From positions 1,116,001 through 1,180,000 of the forward strand of contig JABTUW010000001.1 in NCBI GenBank assembly GCA_015075185.1: DNA of 64,000 nt. Direction: 5' to 3'. The notes beneath the pieces are model-generated. The model worked only from the letters and a program-made list of their open reading frames with translations. It was not told the DNA's origin and did no database searches. Positions 23,732-33,500 of the stretch are shown piece after piece; within the stretch, counting starts at the first letter, position 1; each line of letters opens with the position of its first letter. The translations under genes were made by a program, and so were the position numbers. The stretch comes from Anaerolineales bacterium (lineage in GTDB: Bacteria > Chloroflexota > Anaerolineae > 4572-78 > J111).

Positions 23732-24136
23732 TTGCTACTACACGAGGACAAGACCGAAAAGATCATTCAAGCATTCTACAAAGTGTACAACGAGCTTGGC
23801 TATGGCTTTCGCGAGAATGTTTATGAAAATGCCCTGGCAATTGAGTTAAGAGAACTGGGCTTTCAAGTGGACCAGCAGCATGAAATTAGAGTTTATTATC
23901 ACGGGCGCGAGGTTGGAGAGTACTATGCTGATTTAGTCGCAGATGAACTAATCATTCTTGAGATCAAAGCAGCCCGTAATCTTATCGAGGACCACTAAGC
24001 TCAATTGTTGAACTATTTAAAGGCGACTACTCTTGAGGTTGGCCTGCTTCTCAACTTCGGTGTCAAACCAGAATTCAAGCGTAAAGCCTATCTCAATAAG
24101 GGTAAAGGCCATCTCAACTGGACAAAACCCAATTAA
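23732..24136 (+). pseudogene. GxxExxY family protein, interrupted by a premature stop
   Basis: The first 88 codons (TTG start at 23732) encode a standard GxxExxY N-terminus: LGYGFRENVYENALAIEL and YYHGREVGEYYADLV with the acidic residues of a PD-(D/E)XK-like fold, and ELIILEIKAARNL. A TAA at 23996-23998 then ends the frame, but the same frame continues without shift as AQLLNYLKATTLEVGLLLNFG and ends with TAA at 24134, exactly as intact family members do (about 125-135 residues). One base change (for example GAA to TAA, at a position where intact proteins have Glu before AQLLNYL) explains it. The family function is unknown. The gene is bracketed by inverted repeats. Confidence 0.85.
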
Positions 24137-24137
24137 A

Positions 24138-24213
24138 ATGGGACGCGGATTCGACAGATCAAGTGGGTAGAAAATTATAAAAATCCGTCTAATCCGCTCA
24201 ATCCGCGTCCCAT
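24138..24213. repeat. 14-bp inverted repeat element after the GxxExxY gene
   Basis: ATGGGACGCGGATT (24138-24151) pairs with AATCCGCGTCCCAT (24200-24213). Inside, AATCCGTCTAATCCGCTC repeats in steps of about nine bases. Repeats built from GCGGATT commonly accompany GxxExxY genes. Confidence 0.75.
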
Positions 24214-24234
24214 AAAAATTTCTTTAATTCCCCA

Positions 24235-27200
24235 ATGTATATAGAAGTTGTTGTAGATCGCCCCATTATAAAAAGAGACCGGCGCAGTTTTGTGGATGCG
24301 CCCGAGGATGCCGATATTTCCTACCCGGAAGTGGCTGATTTAGCCGAGGATGAGTCGTACTCAGCCAATAATCCGCTGGCGCTGACCTTTCATTACGCAG
24401 TCCCGGCGCACCTGGCCGGCCAAATCCAGCCCGGCCAGTGGGTGGCGGTGCCTTTTCGCAGCGAACAACTCCCGGCGATTGTGGTTGGCCTGAGCGAAAC
24501 CTCGCCTGTGGACCAGACCAAGCCCATCGCGGATATCCTCGACCCGCTGCCCGTCCTGAACGCGGCCCAAATCGGCCTGGCTCGCTGGCTCTCGCAGGAA
24601 ACTCTGGCCCCTCTAGCGATCTGCGTGCGCCACTTTTTGCCGCCCGGCTCCAGCCGCAAATCCGAATTTGTCCTGAAACCTGCTCCTACAGCCATCAATC
24701 CACCACCATCCCTCAACGCCCCGGAACAGATTTTGCTCAATTATCTGCGCCAGCATGGCAGCGTGTCGCTGACCGAGGTCGAACCCGGCGTGGCTGAGTC
24801 CCTGCTGGCAAAAGGCCTGGCTCGCAAAGAGTCCACCCTGACCAAACCCCGCGTCGGCCCCAAAGTGGACCGCACCGTAGAACTGTTGATCGCTCCCGAT
24901 GAGGTGGAGGCTGTCTTGCTTACCCTGGGGCGGCCCTCCAAACAGGCGGAGCTTCTGCTACACCTGGCCGACCTGGATGATCCTCTGCCGGCGCTGGCCG
25001 ACGTACTGGCTCACGTGGGCTGCTCCCGCGAACAGGTCAAATCCCTGGCTGAGAAAGGCTGGCTGGAAATAATTCCCAAGCAAATCCGGCTGGCCGTCCC
25101 GCCCAGGGCCGCGGACTCAAGTGCTCCCGCCAGCGAGACTGTCTCTGAAACAGAGTCAACTCTGCACAATTACTTGCTGGCGCAAAAGCAGCCTGTCCCG
25201 CTGGACGAGGTACTGGCTGCCACTGGCGCAAACCGGAATACTCTCGCCAAGCTGGTCAAAAAAGGGCTGGTCGCCCGTTTTGACGAGCCGGAACGGGTCA
25301 CCTTGACCCTGCCGGCGGCCCATCTGAGCGAAGCGGTGATCGAGCTGCGCGGGGCGCAGAAACAGGCCGAGGTCCTCCGGCTGCTGGCCACCGAGGACGG
25401 GCCGGTCTGGGTGGGCTGGGTCTATGCTCAAACCCATGCTAACCTGCAAACTCTGAGAGAGCTGGCCGGGGCCGGTCTGGTCAGCATGGACGACGCCCGC
25501 CGCTGGCGCGATCCTTTGGCCGGGCGCAGTTTTACCCTCGACACGCCGCCTACCCTCAGCGAGGAGCAGCAGGCCGTCTGGGAGGCCGTCGCCGCCGCCT
25601 GGAAGTCGCGCCGGAACGGGACCAAGCCGATCCTCATCCATGGTGTGACCGGCTCCGGCAAAACTGAAATTTACCTGCGGGCCATTGCCGCGGCGCTGCG
25701 AGCCGGTCAGGGGGCAATCATGCTGGTCCCCGAAATTACCCTGGCTACCCAGAGCGTCGAGCGGGTAGCGGCCCGTTTTCCGGGCCAGGTGGCGGTCTGG
25801 CACTCGGCCCTGTCGCCGGGAGAGCGGTACGATACCTGGGAACGAGTCCGTCACGGTGACCTGCCGATTGTGGTCGGGCCGCGTTCGGCCCTGTTTGCCC
25901 CGGTCAAAAATCTGGGGGTCATCATTGTAGACGAGGAGCACGAGCCGGCCTACAAGCAGCGCGACCGCCTGCCCATCTTTCACGCCCGCGATGCCGCCCT
26001 GGAGTTGAGCCGCCTCAGCCGGGCGCTGGCGATCATGGGCAGCGCCACCCCCGATGTCGTCACCTACCGCCAGGCCGAGCGCGGCGAATACCAACTGCTG
26101 ACCCTGCCCAATCGCATCCTGGCCCACACCCAGCATGTGGCGGTGCAGCAAGCGATGCTCAAAAGGATGAAGGCGGAAGGTGGAAGGATGAAACAGATCA
26201 AGCTTCCAGCTTCATCCTTCATCCCTCAGCCTTCATCCTTCGTCACATTGCCCCTGCCCCAGGTGGAAATTGTTGACCTCCGGGAGGAGTTGAAGGCGGG
26301 CAACCGTACCATTTTCAGCCGGGCGCTGCAAGACGCCATGCGCGAGACGTTGCGGCGCGAGGAACAGGTCATCCTGTTTCTTAACCGGCGAGGTGCGGCC
26401 AGTTTTGTGATTTGCCGAGATTGCGGCTACGTGCTGCGCTGCCCGCGCTGCGATACAACCCTGACCTACCACACCAGCGGCGAATTGATGATGTGCCATT
26501 ACTGCGGCTATCGCGACCGGACGCCGGAGCACTGCCCCCAGTGTGGCAGCGAGCGGATTCGCTACTTTGGGCTGGGTACGCAGCGGGTCGAAGAGGCGGT
26601 CAAGGCCAAGTTTCCGCAGGCGCAAACCATTCGCTGGGATTGGGACACAACCCGGCGGCAGGGCAGCCATGACGTATTTTTACAGCATTTTATGACCGGG
26701 CGGGCCAATGTTATGGTCGGCACGCAAATGGTGGCCAAGGGCCTGGATTTACCCCTGGTTACGCTGGTGGGTGTCATCTCCGCCGATACCGCCCTTTACC
26801 TGCCCGATTTTCGCGCCGCCGAGCGCACCTTTCAACTGCTGATGCAGGTGGCAGGCCGGGCCGGGCGCAGTCCCCTGGGCGGGCGCGTCATCATCCAGAC
26901 CTACAACCCGGACCAGGTCGCCCTGCAAGCGGCCAGCCAGCACGATTATCTCGGTTTTTATCAAACGGAGCTGGCCTTTCGCCAGGAGCAGCGCTATCCC
27001 CCTTTCAAACGACTGGCCTTGCTGATGTACAGCGGCTCCGGTGCGGATCGCAGCGCCGCTGAGGCTCACCAATTGGCCGAACGGCTGCACCTGCACGTGG
27101 ATCGCCGAGGACTGCCGGCGGTGGAGATTATCGGCCCCACGCCGAGCTATGTCCCCCGCGTCCGCTCGCAGTTCCGCTGGCACATCCTCCTGCGTGCCCA

Positions 27201-27282
27201 TGATCCGGCAGCCGTACTGCGGCCCCTTTTGCCGCTACCCCAGGGGTGGAAGGTGGATATTGATCCGGTGACGCTGTTGTAA
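24235..27282 (+). CDS. priA: primosomal replication-restart helicase PriA
   Basis: PriA binds stalled forks and reloads the replisome. The 1015-residue protein is longer than the usual 730-830. The N-terminal fork-binding domain (LTFHYAVPAHL...GQWVAVPF) starts about residue 50, a long winged-helix region with two extra repeats of the LLxxLAxxG type fills about 160-440, then Walker A HGVTGSGKTEIYL (about 468-480), DEEHEPAYKQ (about 566), GSATPD, the zinc-binding cysteines CRDCG, CPRCD, CHYCG, CPQCG (about 727-770) and motifs V/VI (GTQMVAKGLD, QVAGRAGR). About residues 643-670 are encoded by an inverted heptad repeat inserted just before the VEIVDLREEL strand. The first 40 residues are acidic and may not all be native. 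Confidence 0.95.
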   Translation: MYIEVVVDRPIIKRDRRSFVDAPEDADISYPEVADLAEDESYSANNPLALTFHYAVPAHLAGQIQPGQWVAVPFRSEQLPAIVVGLSETSPVDQTKPIADILDPLPVLNAAQIGLARWLSQETLAPLAICVRHFLPPGSSRKSEFVLKPAPTAINPPPSLNAPEQILLNYLRQHGSVSLTEVEPGVAESLLAKGLARKESTLTKPRVGPKVDRTVELLIAPDEVEAVLLTLGRPSKQAELLLHLADLDDPLPALADVLAHVGCSREQVKSLAEKGWLEIIPKQIRLAVPPRAADSSAPASETVSETESTLHNYLLAQKQPVPLDEVLAATGANRNTLAKLVKKGLVARFDEPERVTLTLPAAHLSEAVIELRGAQKQAEVLRLLATEDGPVWVGWVYAQTHANLQTLRELAGAGLVSMDDARRWRDPLAGRSFTLDTPPTLSEEQQAVWEAVAAAWKSRRNGTKPILIHGVTGSGKTEIYLRAIAAALRAGQGAIMLVPEITLATQSVERVAARFPGQVAVWHSALSPGERYDTWERVRHGDLPIVVGPRSALFAPVKNLGVIIVDEEHEPAYKQRDRLPIFHARDAALELSRLSRALAIMGSATPDVVTYRQAERGEYQLLTLPNRILAHTQHVAVQQAMLKRMKAEGGRMKQIKLPASSFIPQPSSFVTLPLPQVEIVDLREELKAGNRTIFSRALQDAMRETLRREEQVILFLNRRGAASFVICRDCGYVLRCPRCDTTLTYHTSGELMMCHYCGYRDRTPEHCPQCGSERIRYFGLGTQRVEEAVKAKFPQAQTIRWDWDTTRRQGSHDVFLQHFMTGRANVMVGTQMVAKGLDLPLVTLVGVISADTALYLPDFRAAERTFQLLMQVAGRAGRSPLGGRVIIQTYNPDQVALQAASQHDYLGFYQTELAFRQEQRYPPFKRLALLMYSGSGADRSAAEAHQLAERLHLHVDRRGLPAVEIIGPTPSYVPRVRSQFRWHILLRAHDPAAVLRPLLPLPQGWKVDIDPVTLL
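26161..26244 (+). repeat. heptad inverted repeat inserted in frame in priA
   Basis: Left arm AGGATGA, AGGCGGA, AGGTGGA, AGGATGA (26164-26192) and right arm CTTCATC, CTTCATC, CCTCAGC, CTTCATC, CTTCGTC (26209-26244), both with period seven, pair with each other. The insert is a multiple of three and keeps the frame. Confidence 0.9.
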
Positions 27283-27443
27283 CGCCCCTCTGGCAAATGT
27301 ATCTGTTTTTATACCTCTTTCTAAGCCGCGATATATAGCCACTTGGTTCTTTCCATGCTAGGTTTTCTGGGCGAGATTAATTAATTTCAGTTCCAGAGGA
27401 CACCGTTGGTCGCAAGAATCTACTCTCTAATTAACTTTAGAGG

Positions 27444-27562
27444 AGTTACGCAGTTGAAGGTTTGCCCCCCTCTAACTCCCCCCTGTGGGGGGAGAATCAG
27501 CTTAAGTCCCTCCCTTTGGGAGGGATTTAGGGAGGGCTTGTCCACCCACCGCGTAATTTCTC
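27444..27562. mobile_element. MITE-like insertion with 12-bp flanking direct repeats
   Basis: A 119-bp stretch with near-inverted ends (AGTTACGC at 27444 and GCGTAATT at 27551) and an internal C-run/G-run palindrome (CCCTCCCTTTGGGAGGG) is flanked by identical TAACTTTAGAGG at 27432-27443 and 27563-27574, as expected of a target duplication. No reading frame is inside. It is too small to move by itself. Confidence 0.75.
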
Positions 27563-28170
27563 TAACTTTAGAGGTCTACTTCACTGCGGTGGCAGTGCTG
27601 CTGACCCTTCTATCTGGCTGCAATTCAATTCCGCAGCCCCAGGTAAACGAGGCCGCGCCGCCCCCTTCACCGCAGCCGGCCGTGACCGTGGTGGTCACCC
27701 CGGAGCTTTTAGACAACGGCTGGTACCGGTACACGGACCCGGAGCTAGGTTACTCCTTCAGTTATCCGGCGGAAACACGCCTCAAAATAGGCAAGAGCCG
27801 CTTTGGCAACCACAGCGCCCAGCTCCAGTTCAAGCTGCCGGGAGTGGTTGGTTACCAGGGTATGGTCATCCGGGTGGAGGGAAACCCCAACGATCTGCCC
27901 ATCGAGCAAATGCTGGCCCAGCTCTATCAACGCAGCGCCCAGGAGATAGCGCCGGAGGATTTACTGTCTCAGGTGGAGGTCATAACGGTCGCCGGGCTGC
28001 CGGGCATAAAAACCAGTATCCTGCCGACAAATACCGAATTCTCGATCCTGTTTCTCTATAACCAGCGCGTTTATACTCTGGCTCCCGTCCATAGTTCCAC
28101 CACTAATGCCGTAGACCCCCAGGCATTGGAGTTGTTTTACCAAATTGTTGAAAGTTTTAAGGTCAATTGA
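27538..28170 (+). CDS. lipoprotein with a PsbP-like outer domain; start altered by a MITE
   Basis: The product has a lipobox (LLTLLSGC, Cys about residue 28 from TTG 27538), a Pro-rich spacer and a globular domain with WYRYTDPELGYSFSYPAETRL, typical of PsbP/DUF1795-like lipoproteins held on the outer membrane face. The open frame can be read from TTG 27406, but the codons up to 27562 come from the inserted element. The TTG at 27538, inside the element and preceded by GGAGGG, gives a good signal peptide (STHRV then a hydrophobic core); a GTG at 27589 gives a very short one. Removing the insertion leaves a stop codon just upstream, so the element may have supplied the present start. The start is therefore uncertain; the mature protein is not. 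Confidence 0.7.
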   Translation: MSTHRVISLTLEVYFTAVAVLLTLLSGCNSIPQPQVNEAAPPPSPQPAVTVVVTPELLDNGWYRYTDPELGYSFSYPAETRLKIGKSRFGNHSAQLQFKLPGVVGYQGMVIRVEGNPNDLPIEQMLAQLYQRSAQEIAPEDLLSQVEVITVAGLPGIKTSILPTNTEFSILFLYNQRVYTLAPVHSSTTNAVDPQALELFYQIVESFKVN

Positions 28171-28172
28171 AG

Positions 28173-28201
28173 ACCCTAAAGGTCTTCCAGACCTTTAGGG
28201 T
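28173..28201. terminator. hairpin between lipoprotein and M23 peptidase genes
   Basis: ACCCTAAAGGTCT (28173-28185) pairs perfectly with AGACCTTTAGGGT (28189-28201), a three-base loop, then TT. It resembles the pcrA hairpin (7242-7274) and so is probably a dispersed palindrome family. Confidence 0.6.
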
Positions 28202-28213
28202 TTAAGGGGCATT

Positions 28214-28987
28214 ATGCGCCAGAAAAAATTTACGCGGGAAGTAATTCTAATTTTCATCGGCCTCAGCGCGATTTTGGGATTGAGCTTGTTACTTTTACCC
28301 TTCTCACCGCTGGTCCAGGCTCAAACAGCGCCTACAGCCGACGGGTTCAGTCCGCCGCTGGGCTTTAGAGACGGCTTGAGCTATGAACCGAGAATAACGC
28401 ACAACAACGAAGGCCAGCTCATCGAGACGACCGATTACGGCGTCAAAAATCCGGATTTGCAGGGCGACACCTGTTTTGGCGTCAGTTTTGACCAAATTTA
28501 CCACGCGGGGGAAGATTGGTATCGCGCCGACGGCAGCAGCACGGCCGGGGCCGAAGTCACGGCGGTGGCCAACGGCCAGGTCGCCTTCGCCGACCCGACC
28601 ATGAATTATCCCGGCCTCGTGGTCATCATCGAGCATACCCTGGCTTCAGGCCCAAAAGTTTATTCGGTCTACGCTCACCTTGACGACAGCTCGCTGGAGG
28701 TCGAGGCCGGGCAAATTGTCTCGCGGGGGCAGCGCCTGGGCGAGGTGATGTACCAGGATTATTTCGGCCGTTACCCGGAGTACCATCCTTCCGGCGATGA
28801 CTCACACCTGCACTACGAACTGCGCAATTTCTACAACGGCCGCAACATCTATCCTGCTCATCCCCACTGTGGCGGCCTCATTCCGGGGCGCGGCTATACC
28901 TATCCCGAAATCCCGGATGATTTTCCTACTCCTGAAGCCGGTTATACCGATCCGGCCTCTTTTATCCAGGAAAGACTGGCCCCTTAA
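28214..28987 (+). CDS. secreted M23-family (LytM-like) peptidase
   Basis: The 257-residue protein has a signal peptide (about 1-36, ending VQAQT) and an M23 fold. Zinc ligands are visible: HAGEDWYR (H...D, about residues 97-101) and HLHYEL (about 197-202), with VYAHLDDS between them. M23 enzymes cut peptide cross-links in peptidoglycan; with both ligand motifs intact it is likely active. The C-terminal 50 residues (HCGGLIPGRGYTYPEIP) are outside the fold. Its stop codon overlaps the stop of the convergent DHH gene by four bases. Confidence 0.88.
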   Translation: MRQKKFTREVILIFIGLSAILGLSLLLLPFSPLVQAQTAPTADGFSPPLGFRDGLSYEPRITHNNEGQLIETTDYGVKNPDLQGDTCFGVSFDQIYHAGEDWYRADGSSTAGAEVTAVANGQVAFADPTMNYPGLVVIIEHTLASGPKVYSVYAHLDDSSLEVEAGQIVSRGQRLGEVMYQDYFGRYPEYHPSGDDSHLHYELRNFYNGRNIYPAHPHCGGLIPGRGYTYPEIPDDFPTPEAGYTDPASFIQERLAP

Positions 28988-30153
28988 CCCTTCTCCACCC
29001 CAATCTTCTTGAATAACTTCTGCTTAATCTGGGCGTCATAGACCTGCCATTTAAGGTCGCGGAACTCTTCATCCGCCTCCCCCGATAGAAAGCCGATGGG
29101 GATCTCAAAGCCGCCAGCCAGCATCTTGCCGCCGCCAAAGTAATGGCCGGTCTCATCTTTACCAAAGACATCCTTGATAAACTGGTCGGGGTCCAGGGTA
29201 ATCTTGAGCGTGCGCATCGAACCGATGACCTTCTCCTGCTGGTCAATCCCGGTGACAATGCCGTAAACGATCGCGGTGTGGATATTCTCCTCGCTCAGCA
29301 GAAAATCGGCAGCCTGGGGAATGGCATCTCGATCCTCGGCCCGAACATAGCCAATGCCGGCGATGGAAAAGCTCTCCACCGTCAAGCGGTCGCCCAGCGC
29401 CCGGCGAATCAGCTCCATTACCTGTTTGGAACGCGACTGGCGCATAATCTGGCCCAACAACTCGGCATCGGCAAACCAGCTCAAAAAGCTGGCTGCCTGA
29501 AAATCTTCGGTATTGGCCTGAATAAAACTGTTGGTGTCGCTGATCAGGCCATGCATTAAAGCAGTGGCGGCAATGACGTGCATCTTGTTTGATTTTTCCA
29601 GCACCACCAAACCCTGCTCCAGGTACTTGGCGTAAATCGTCGCCACGGCGCCGGTACGGCGGATGTCGCTGAACTGGGGCTTGAGGCGCTCCTGGAGTTC
29701 GTGATGATCTACAGTGATCAAGGCAGGCACTCCGACGGCTTCCAGAGCCTGGAAAATCTCTTCTGCGGTTGTGCCCTGGTTGTCCACAAAGACCGCTCCC
29801 TGGTATTGGCCCAGGTTCATGGCCGGATCATATTTCAGCAAATTGAGGCCGAGCAGCCGGACCAGAGCGATATTCTGCTGGTGGCTAATCTTGCCGTTAT
29901 AGACAATATCCGTCTCAATATCAAACTGGGCGCTGATGAGACGATGGGCATAAGCAGCGGAAATCGCATCGGGGTCGGGATAATCATGCAGGACGACGAT
30001 ATGTCGTTCACCCCGATGCGCCTCCAATAGTTCAGCCAATTTTTGGGCCTTTGATTTGGCGACCCCCACCTCCCGTGTTTCCAACGAAGCTGCACTGCCG
30101 TTATTATCTGCCGTCTCGTCCTGCACGTCACCTAAATTTGCCTTGGTCGCCAT
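28984..30153 (-). CDS. DHH/DHHA1 phosphoesterase (NrnA-like)
   Basis: The 389-residue protein has the DHH-superfamily motifs HDYPDPDAISAAYA (motif I), VFVDNQGT (motif II), TVDHHELQE (motif III, DHH) and a C-terminal DHHA1 domain ending GGGKMLAGGFEIPIGF. These bind two metals and cleave small phosphodiesters; NrnA-type members degrade nanoRNA, pAp or cyclic dinucleotides. Which one is cut here cannot be said. The first 45 residues are polar and poorly conserved. The second motif has Asn-Gln where DVG/DTG is frequent, so the metal geometry may differ. A GGAGGC ribosome-binding site precedes the ATG. Confidence 0.88.
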   Translation of the reverse strand: MATKANLGDVQDETADNNGSAASLETREVGVAKSKAQKLAELLEAHRGERHIVVLHDYPDPDAISAAYAHRLISAQFDIETDIVYNGKISHQQNIALVRLLGLNLLKYDPAMNLGQYQGAVFVDNQGTTAEEIFQALEAVGVPALITVDHHELQERLKPQFSDIRRTGAVATIYAKYLEQGLVVLEKSNKMHVIAATALMHGLISDTNSFIQANTEDFQAASFLSWFADAELLGQIMRQSRSKQVMELIRRALGDRLTVESFSIAGIGYVRAEDRDAIPQAADFLLSEENIHTAIVYGIVTGIDQQEKVIGSMRTLKITLDPDQFIKDVFGKDETGHYFGGGKMLAGGFEIPIGFLSGEADEEFRDLKWQVYDAQIKQKLFKKIGVEKG

Positions 30154-30303
30154 AAGCCTCCTTAAAAAATAATTTGCTAACGGTTATTATAGCCGCTTGA
30201 ATGGGTTTGACGACATGATGTAGTGTCGTGGGTCCAAAGGGGGGTTGAAAAATCCCTCCAATTGTGCTAAGATGAGGGTAATCAAAAGTTTACTATAAGT
30301 TTT

Positions 30304-30487
30304 GCTCTTTAACAATTGACCCGCAGCAGGTGAAGCGCCGTGGCTACCCAATTTTGTGTGATTGCACCCGATTCCCGGTGGGGGGGAAACAGTTCTGGAT
30401 TTCTCGCCGGTTCATTTGTGCCTGCTGCGAGTTCTGTAAACAATTGTGGCCTATAGCCAGCTCATCGGATGAGACTGGCTTTTTTGT
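30304..30487 (+). ncRNA. structured RNA with 6S-like architecture
   Basis: Between divergent genes, ACAATTG (30311-30317) and CGCAGCAGG (30321-30329) pair with CAATTGT (30441-30447) and CCTGCTGCG (30421-30429), closing a loop of about 90 bases that itself contains CACCC/GGGTG and GAAA/TTTC pairings. A strong intrinsic terminator follows (30455-30487). A long closing stem, an interior with open bubbles, a size near 180 nt and independence from neighbours fit 6S RNA, which traps RNA polymerase, but no 6S sequence signature can be claimed by eye. A riboswitch or leader for the next gene is the alternative; 68 bases separate its terminator from that ATG. Confidence 0.5.
30455..30487 (+). terminator. 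intrinsic terminator of the structured RNA
   Basis: AGCCAG-CTCATC pairs with GATGAG-A-CTGGCT (30455-30480), followed by six T. A second hairpin, GGCCAAAG/CTTTGGCC (30492-30512), follows directly. Confidence 0.85.
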
Positions 30488-30554
30488 TGTTGGCCAAAGT
30501 GCAGCTTTGGCCATAATATACCGGTCCGATGAGGGGGGAGAAGGAAATAGCATT

Positions 30555-33500
30555 ATGCAAACCCCAATCTTTTGGAAAATCGGTCAAACTCTCCTTTTAG
30601 TCGCCCTGGCCTTTGTTTTGGCTGGGTGGCCCGGCTCGACCCCGCCAGCAGCGCTGGCCCAGCAAGGTCAGGGCCTTATGTTCATCGAGAATGTAGGCCA
30701 ACTTCCGACCTCGCCCGGCGGTGAAATTCGCTTCCAGGTATTGGCCGGCGATGCAACCCTCTCGCTGCTGGACAACGCCCTCTGGGTGACGGCCCTGACC
30801 CAACCCGAACCGGCCCTGGATCAGCAACCCCTCTCCTCCGACCCCCCATCCCTGACCCCCGACTCCCGCCCGGGCGTCAATCTCAAGCTGAATTTTCTCG
30901 ACGCTAATCCCCAGCCTCATCTGGAACCGTTCGACCGGCTGGACACCCGCATCTCTTTTTTTGTGGGGAACGATCCGGCCCGCTGGCGCAGCGACGTGCC
31001 TGCCTGGGGCGGGGTGCGCTACCTTGACCTTTACCCTGGCATTGACCTGGAAGTGACCGGCGAAAACGGGCAGTTGGTGCAGCGGCTGGTGGTGCGTGAA
31101 GAGGTCGCCGTCCAAGACGCGGCTGGTGTCTCGACCCTGGCCAATGTCCGCTGGCAGGTCGAAGGGGTCGATGCCCTCAGCCTGGACGATACCGGCCAAC
31201 TGCGCCTGGCAACCACGATCGGCGATTTGACCCTGCCCCTCCTACAAGCCGTTGACAGCAGCGGTGCCCCCCTGGATTTACCGGGTCCCGAAGTCAACGG
31301 TCTCGAAGTATCCATGCCTTTCTCCCTCGCCTCTTCGCCTCTCGATTCCTCTGTTCACGCTGCCGCCGCTGCTGACCTGCTCTACGGCACCTACCTGGGC
31401 GGCCCCGGCTACCTGGACAGCAGCCGCGACGTTGCCGCCGATGGGGCTGGACACGCCTACGCGGTCGGGTTGGCTTACCCCGGCTTCCCCTCCACGCCCG
31501 GCGTCTTCGATCCGACGATTGACGGCGTCTACACCGATGCCTATATCGCCAAGATAAAACCGGATGGCACGGGGCTGGTATACGCTACTTTTTTAGGCGG
31601 CAGCGATTTTGAGGGAATTCATTCGATTAGCCTGGATAGTGGGGGGAACGCCTTTGTGGTTGGCACGACCTCCTCGCTCGATTTCCCCACCACCCCCGGC
31701 GCGTTTGACTCGACGCTGACCGATGAAGCCGACGCTTTTGTCGCCAAAATCAACGCCGACGGTACGAGCCTGCTCTACGCCACGCTGCTGGGCGGCAGCA
31801 CCAACATTGACTTTGGCCTCTCCATCGCCGCCGATGCCGCCGGCTATGCTTACGTGGCCGGCTTTACCCAGGCCGCCGATTTCCCCACCACCGGGGTAAC
31901 CAGTGCCGCCTATTACGGCGGCTGGACCGACGCCTTTGCCGCCAAAATCGCTCCTGATGGCAGCACCCTGGCCTATTCCCTGCTGCTGGGCGGCTCTGAA
32001 AGTGACTCCGGCTACGCCATCGCCGTAGACGAAGCAGGCAATGCCTATGTCCTCGGTTACACCGGTTCAGCCGACTTTCCGACGACCCCCGGCGCCTGGG
32101 ATCGCACCTTGAACAGCATTGAGGCGTTTGTGGTCAAGTTGAATTCCGCCGGCGAGTTGAGCTACGCCACGTTTGTCGGTGGCAGCGGCGAAGACAATGG
32201 CTATGCCCTGGCGGTGGACTCCAGTGGCGCCGCCTATCTCTCCGGGGCTACCAATTCGAGCGATTTCCCGGTCACCCCCGGCGCATTTGATTCCAGCTTC
32301 AATGCCGGTTACAACGGCGATGCCTTTATGGCCAAGCTTTCCTCTGGCGGCAACAGCCTGGTTTATGCAACTTACCTGGGTGGTAATAATCACGAGTACG
32401 GGGAAGACATCGCCGTGGATAGCGCGGGTAACGCCTACCTGATTGGCACGACCAGCTCCGCCGATTTTCCGACGACCCCCGGCGCGTTTGATCGGGACTG
32501 TGTAGGCTGCAATCAAACCTATCCCTACTCGGATGCTTTTGTCGCCAAATTCCATCCCGACGGCAAACTGGCCTACAGCACCTTCTTTGGCGGCGACAAC
32601 AACTACGAGCAGGGCTATGGCCTGGCCCTGGCCGGCCCGGACCAGGTTATCCTCAGCGGTGATACCCACGCCACCGACTTTCCCCTCACCCCCGGCGCGT
32701 TTGACACAACCCTGGACGGCCTTGGCGATGCTTACGTCGCCAAACTACAACTGCATCCTGAAACAGAGCCGCCGCCCCCTTCCGTACCGGCCCACACCTG
32801 CGCCCCGACCTTCTTGGGCACGGTCACGGTGGGCCAGGAACCGCGCGGCCTGGCCATTGACTCCACCCGCCAGCGCGTCTACGTGGCTAACTATGGCAGC
32901 GATAACGTCTCGGTGATTGACAGTAACACCAACACCGTGCTGCAGACCATCGGCGGTATTACCGCTGCCAACGGCATCGCCCACGACCCGCAGCACAACG
33001 TCCTCTGGGTCACTAACCACAGCACCGACCAGGTCACGCCGATCCAGATCAACGCCGATGCCACCGCTTTTACGACCCTGCCGCCTATCGCCGTCGGCGA
33101 CATGCCCTGGGGCGTAACCTATGATCCGGTACATGACTATGTGTATGTCGCCAACAGCCTGTCCGACTCAATTACCGTGATCAATGCCGAAACGCGAGCC
33201 ATCGTCACGACCATAACCGGCAGCTTTCTGCGGCCTTTCCACCTGGCCGCCAATCCGGTTACGGGTAAAGTCTATGTGGTTAACTTCGGCGGCCCCAATC
33301 AGAATGTTGCCGTTTTGAACGGGACAACGGTGAGCAAGGTCGTCTCCCTTTACGACAGCAAGGAGCCGTATGGCCTGACCATTGACGAGACGCGCAACCT
33401 GGTTTATGTGGCGACGGTGGAGCCGCACCGGGTTGTCGTCATCGGCCCGCGCCAGGGGGTGCCTGACCAGTTTCTAGGATGGGCAGCTTTTCATCGGGGC

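Noticed and set aside
25156..26151. Minus-strand open frame of 331 codons in priA
   Set aside because: It is antisense to conserved helicase motifs and has the composition of a shadow.
30330..30554. 75-codon N-terminal extension of the SBBP protein
   Set aside because: It crosses a terminator hairpin and a structured RNA, has no signal peptide at its start, and a good ribosome-binding site stands before the ATG at 30555.
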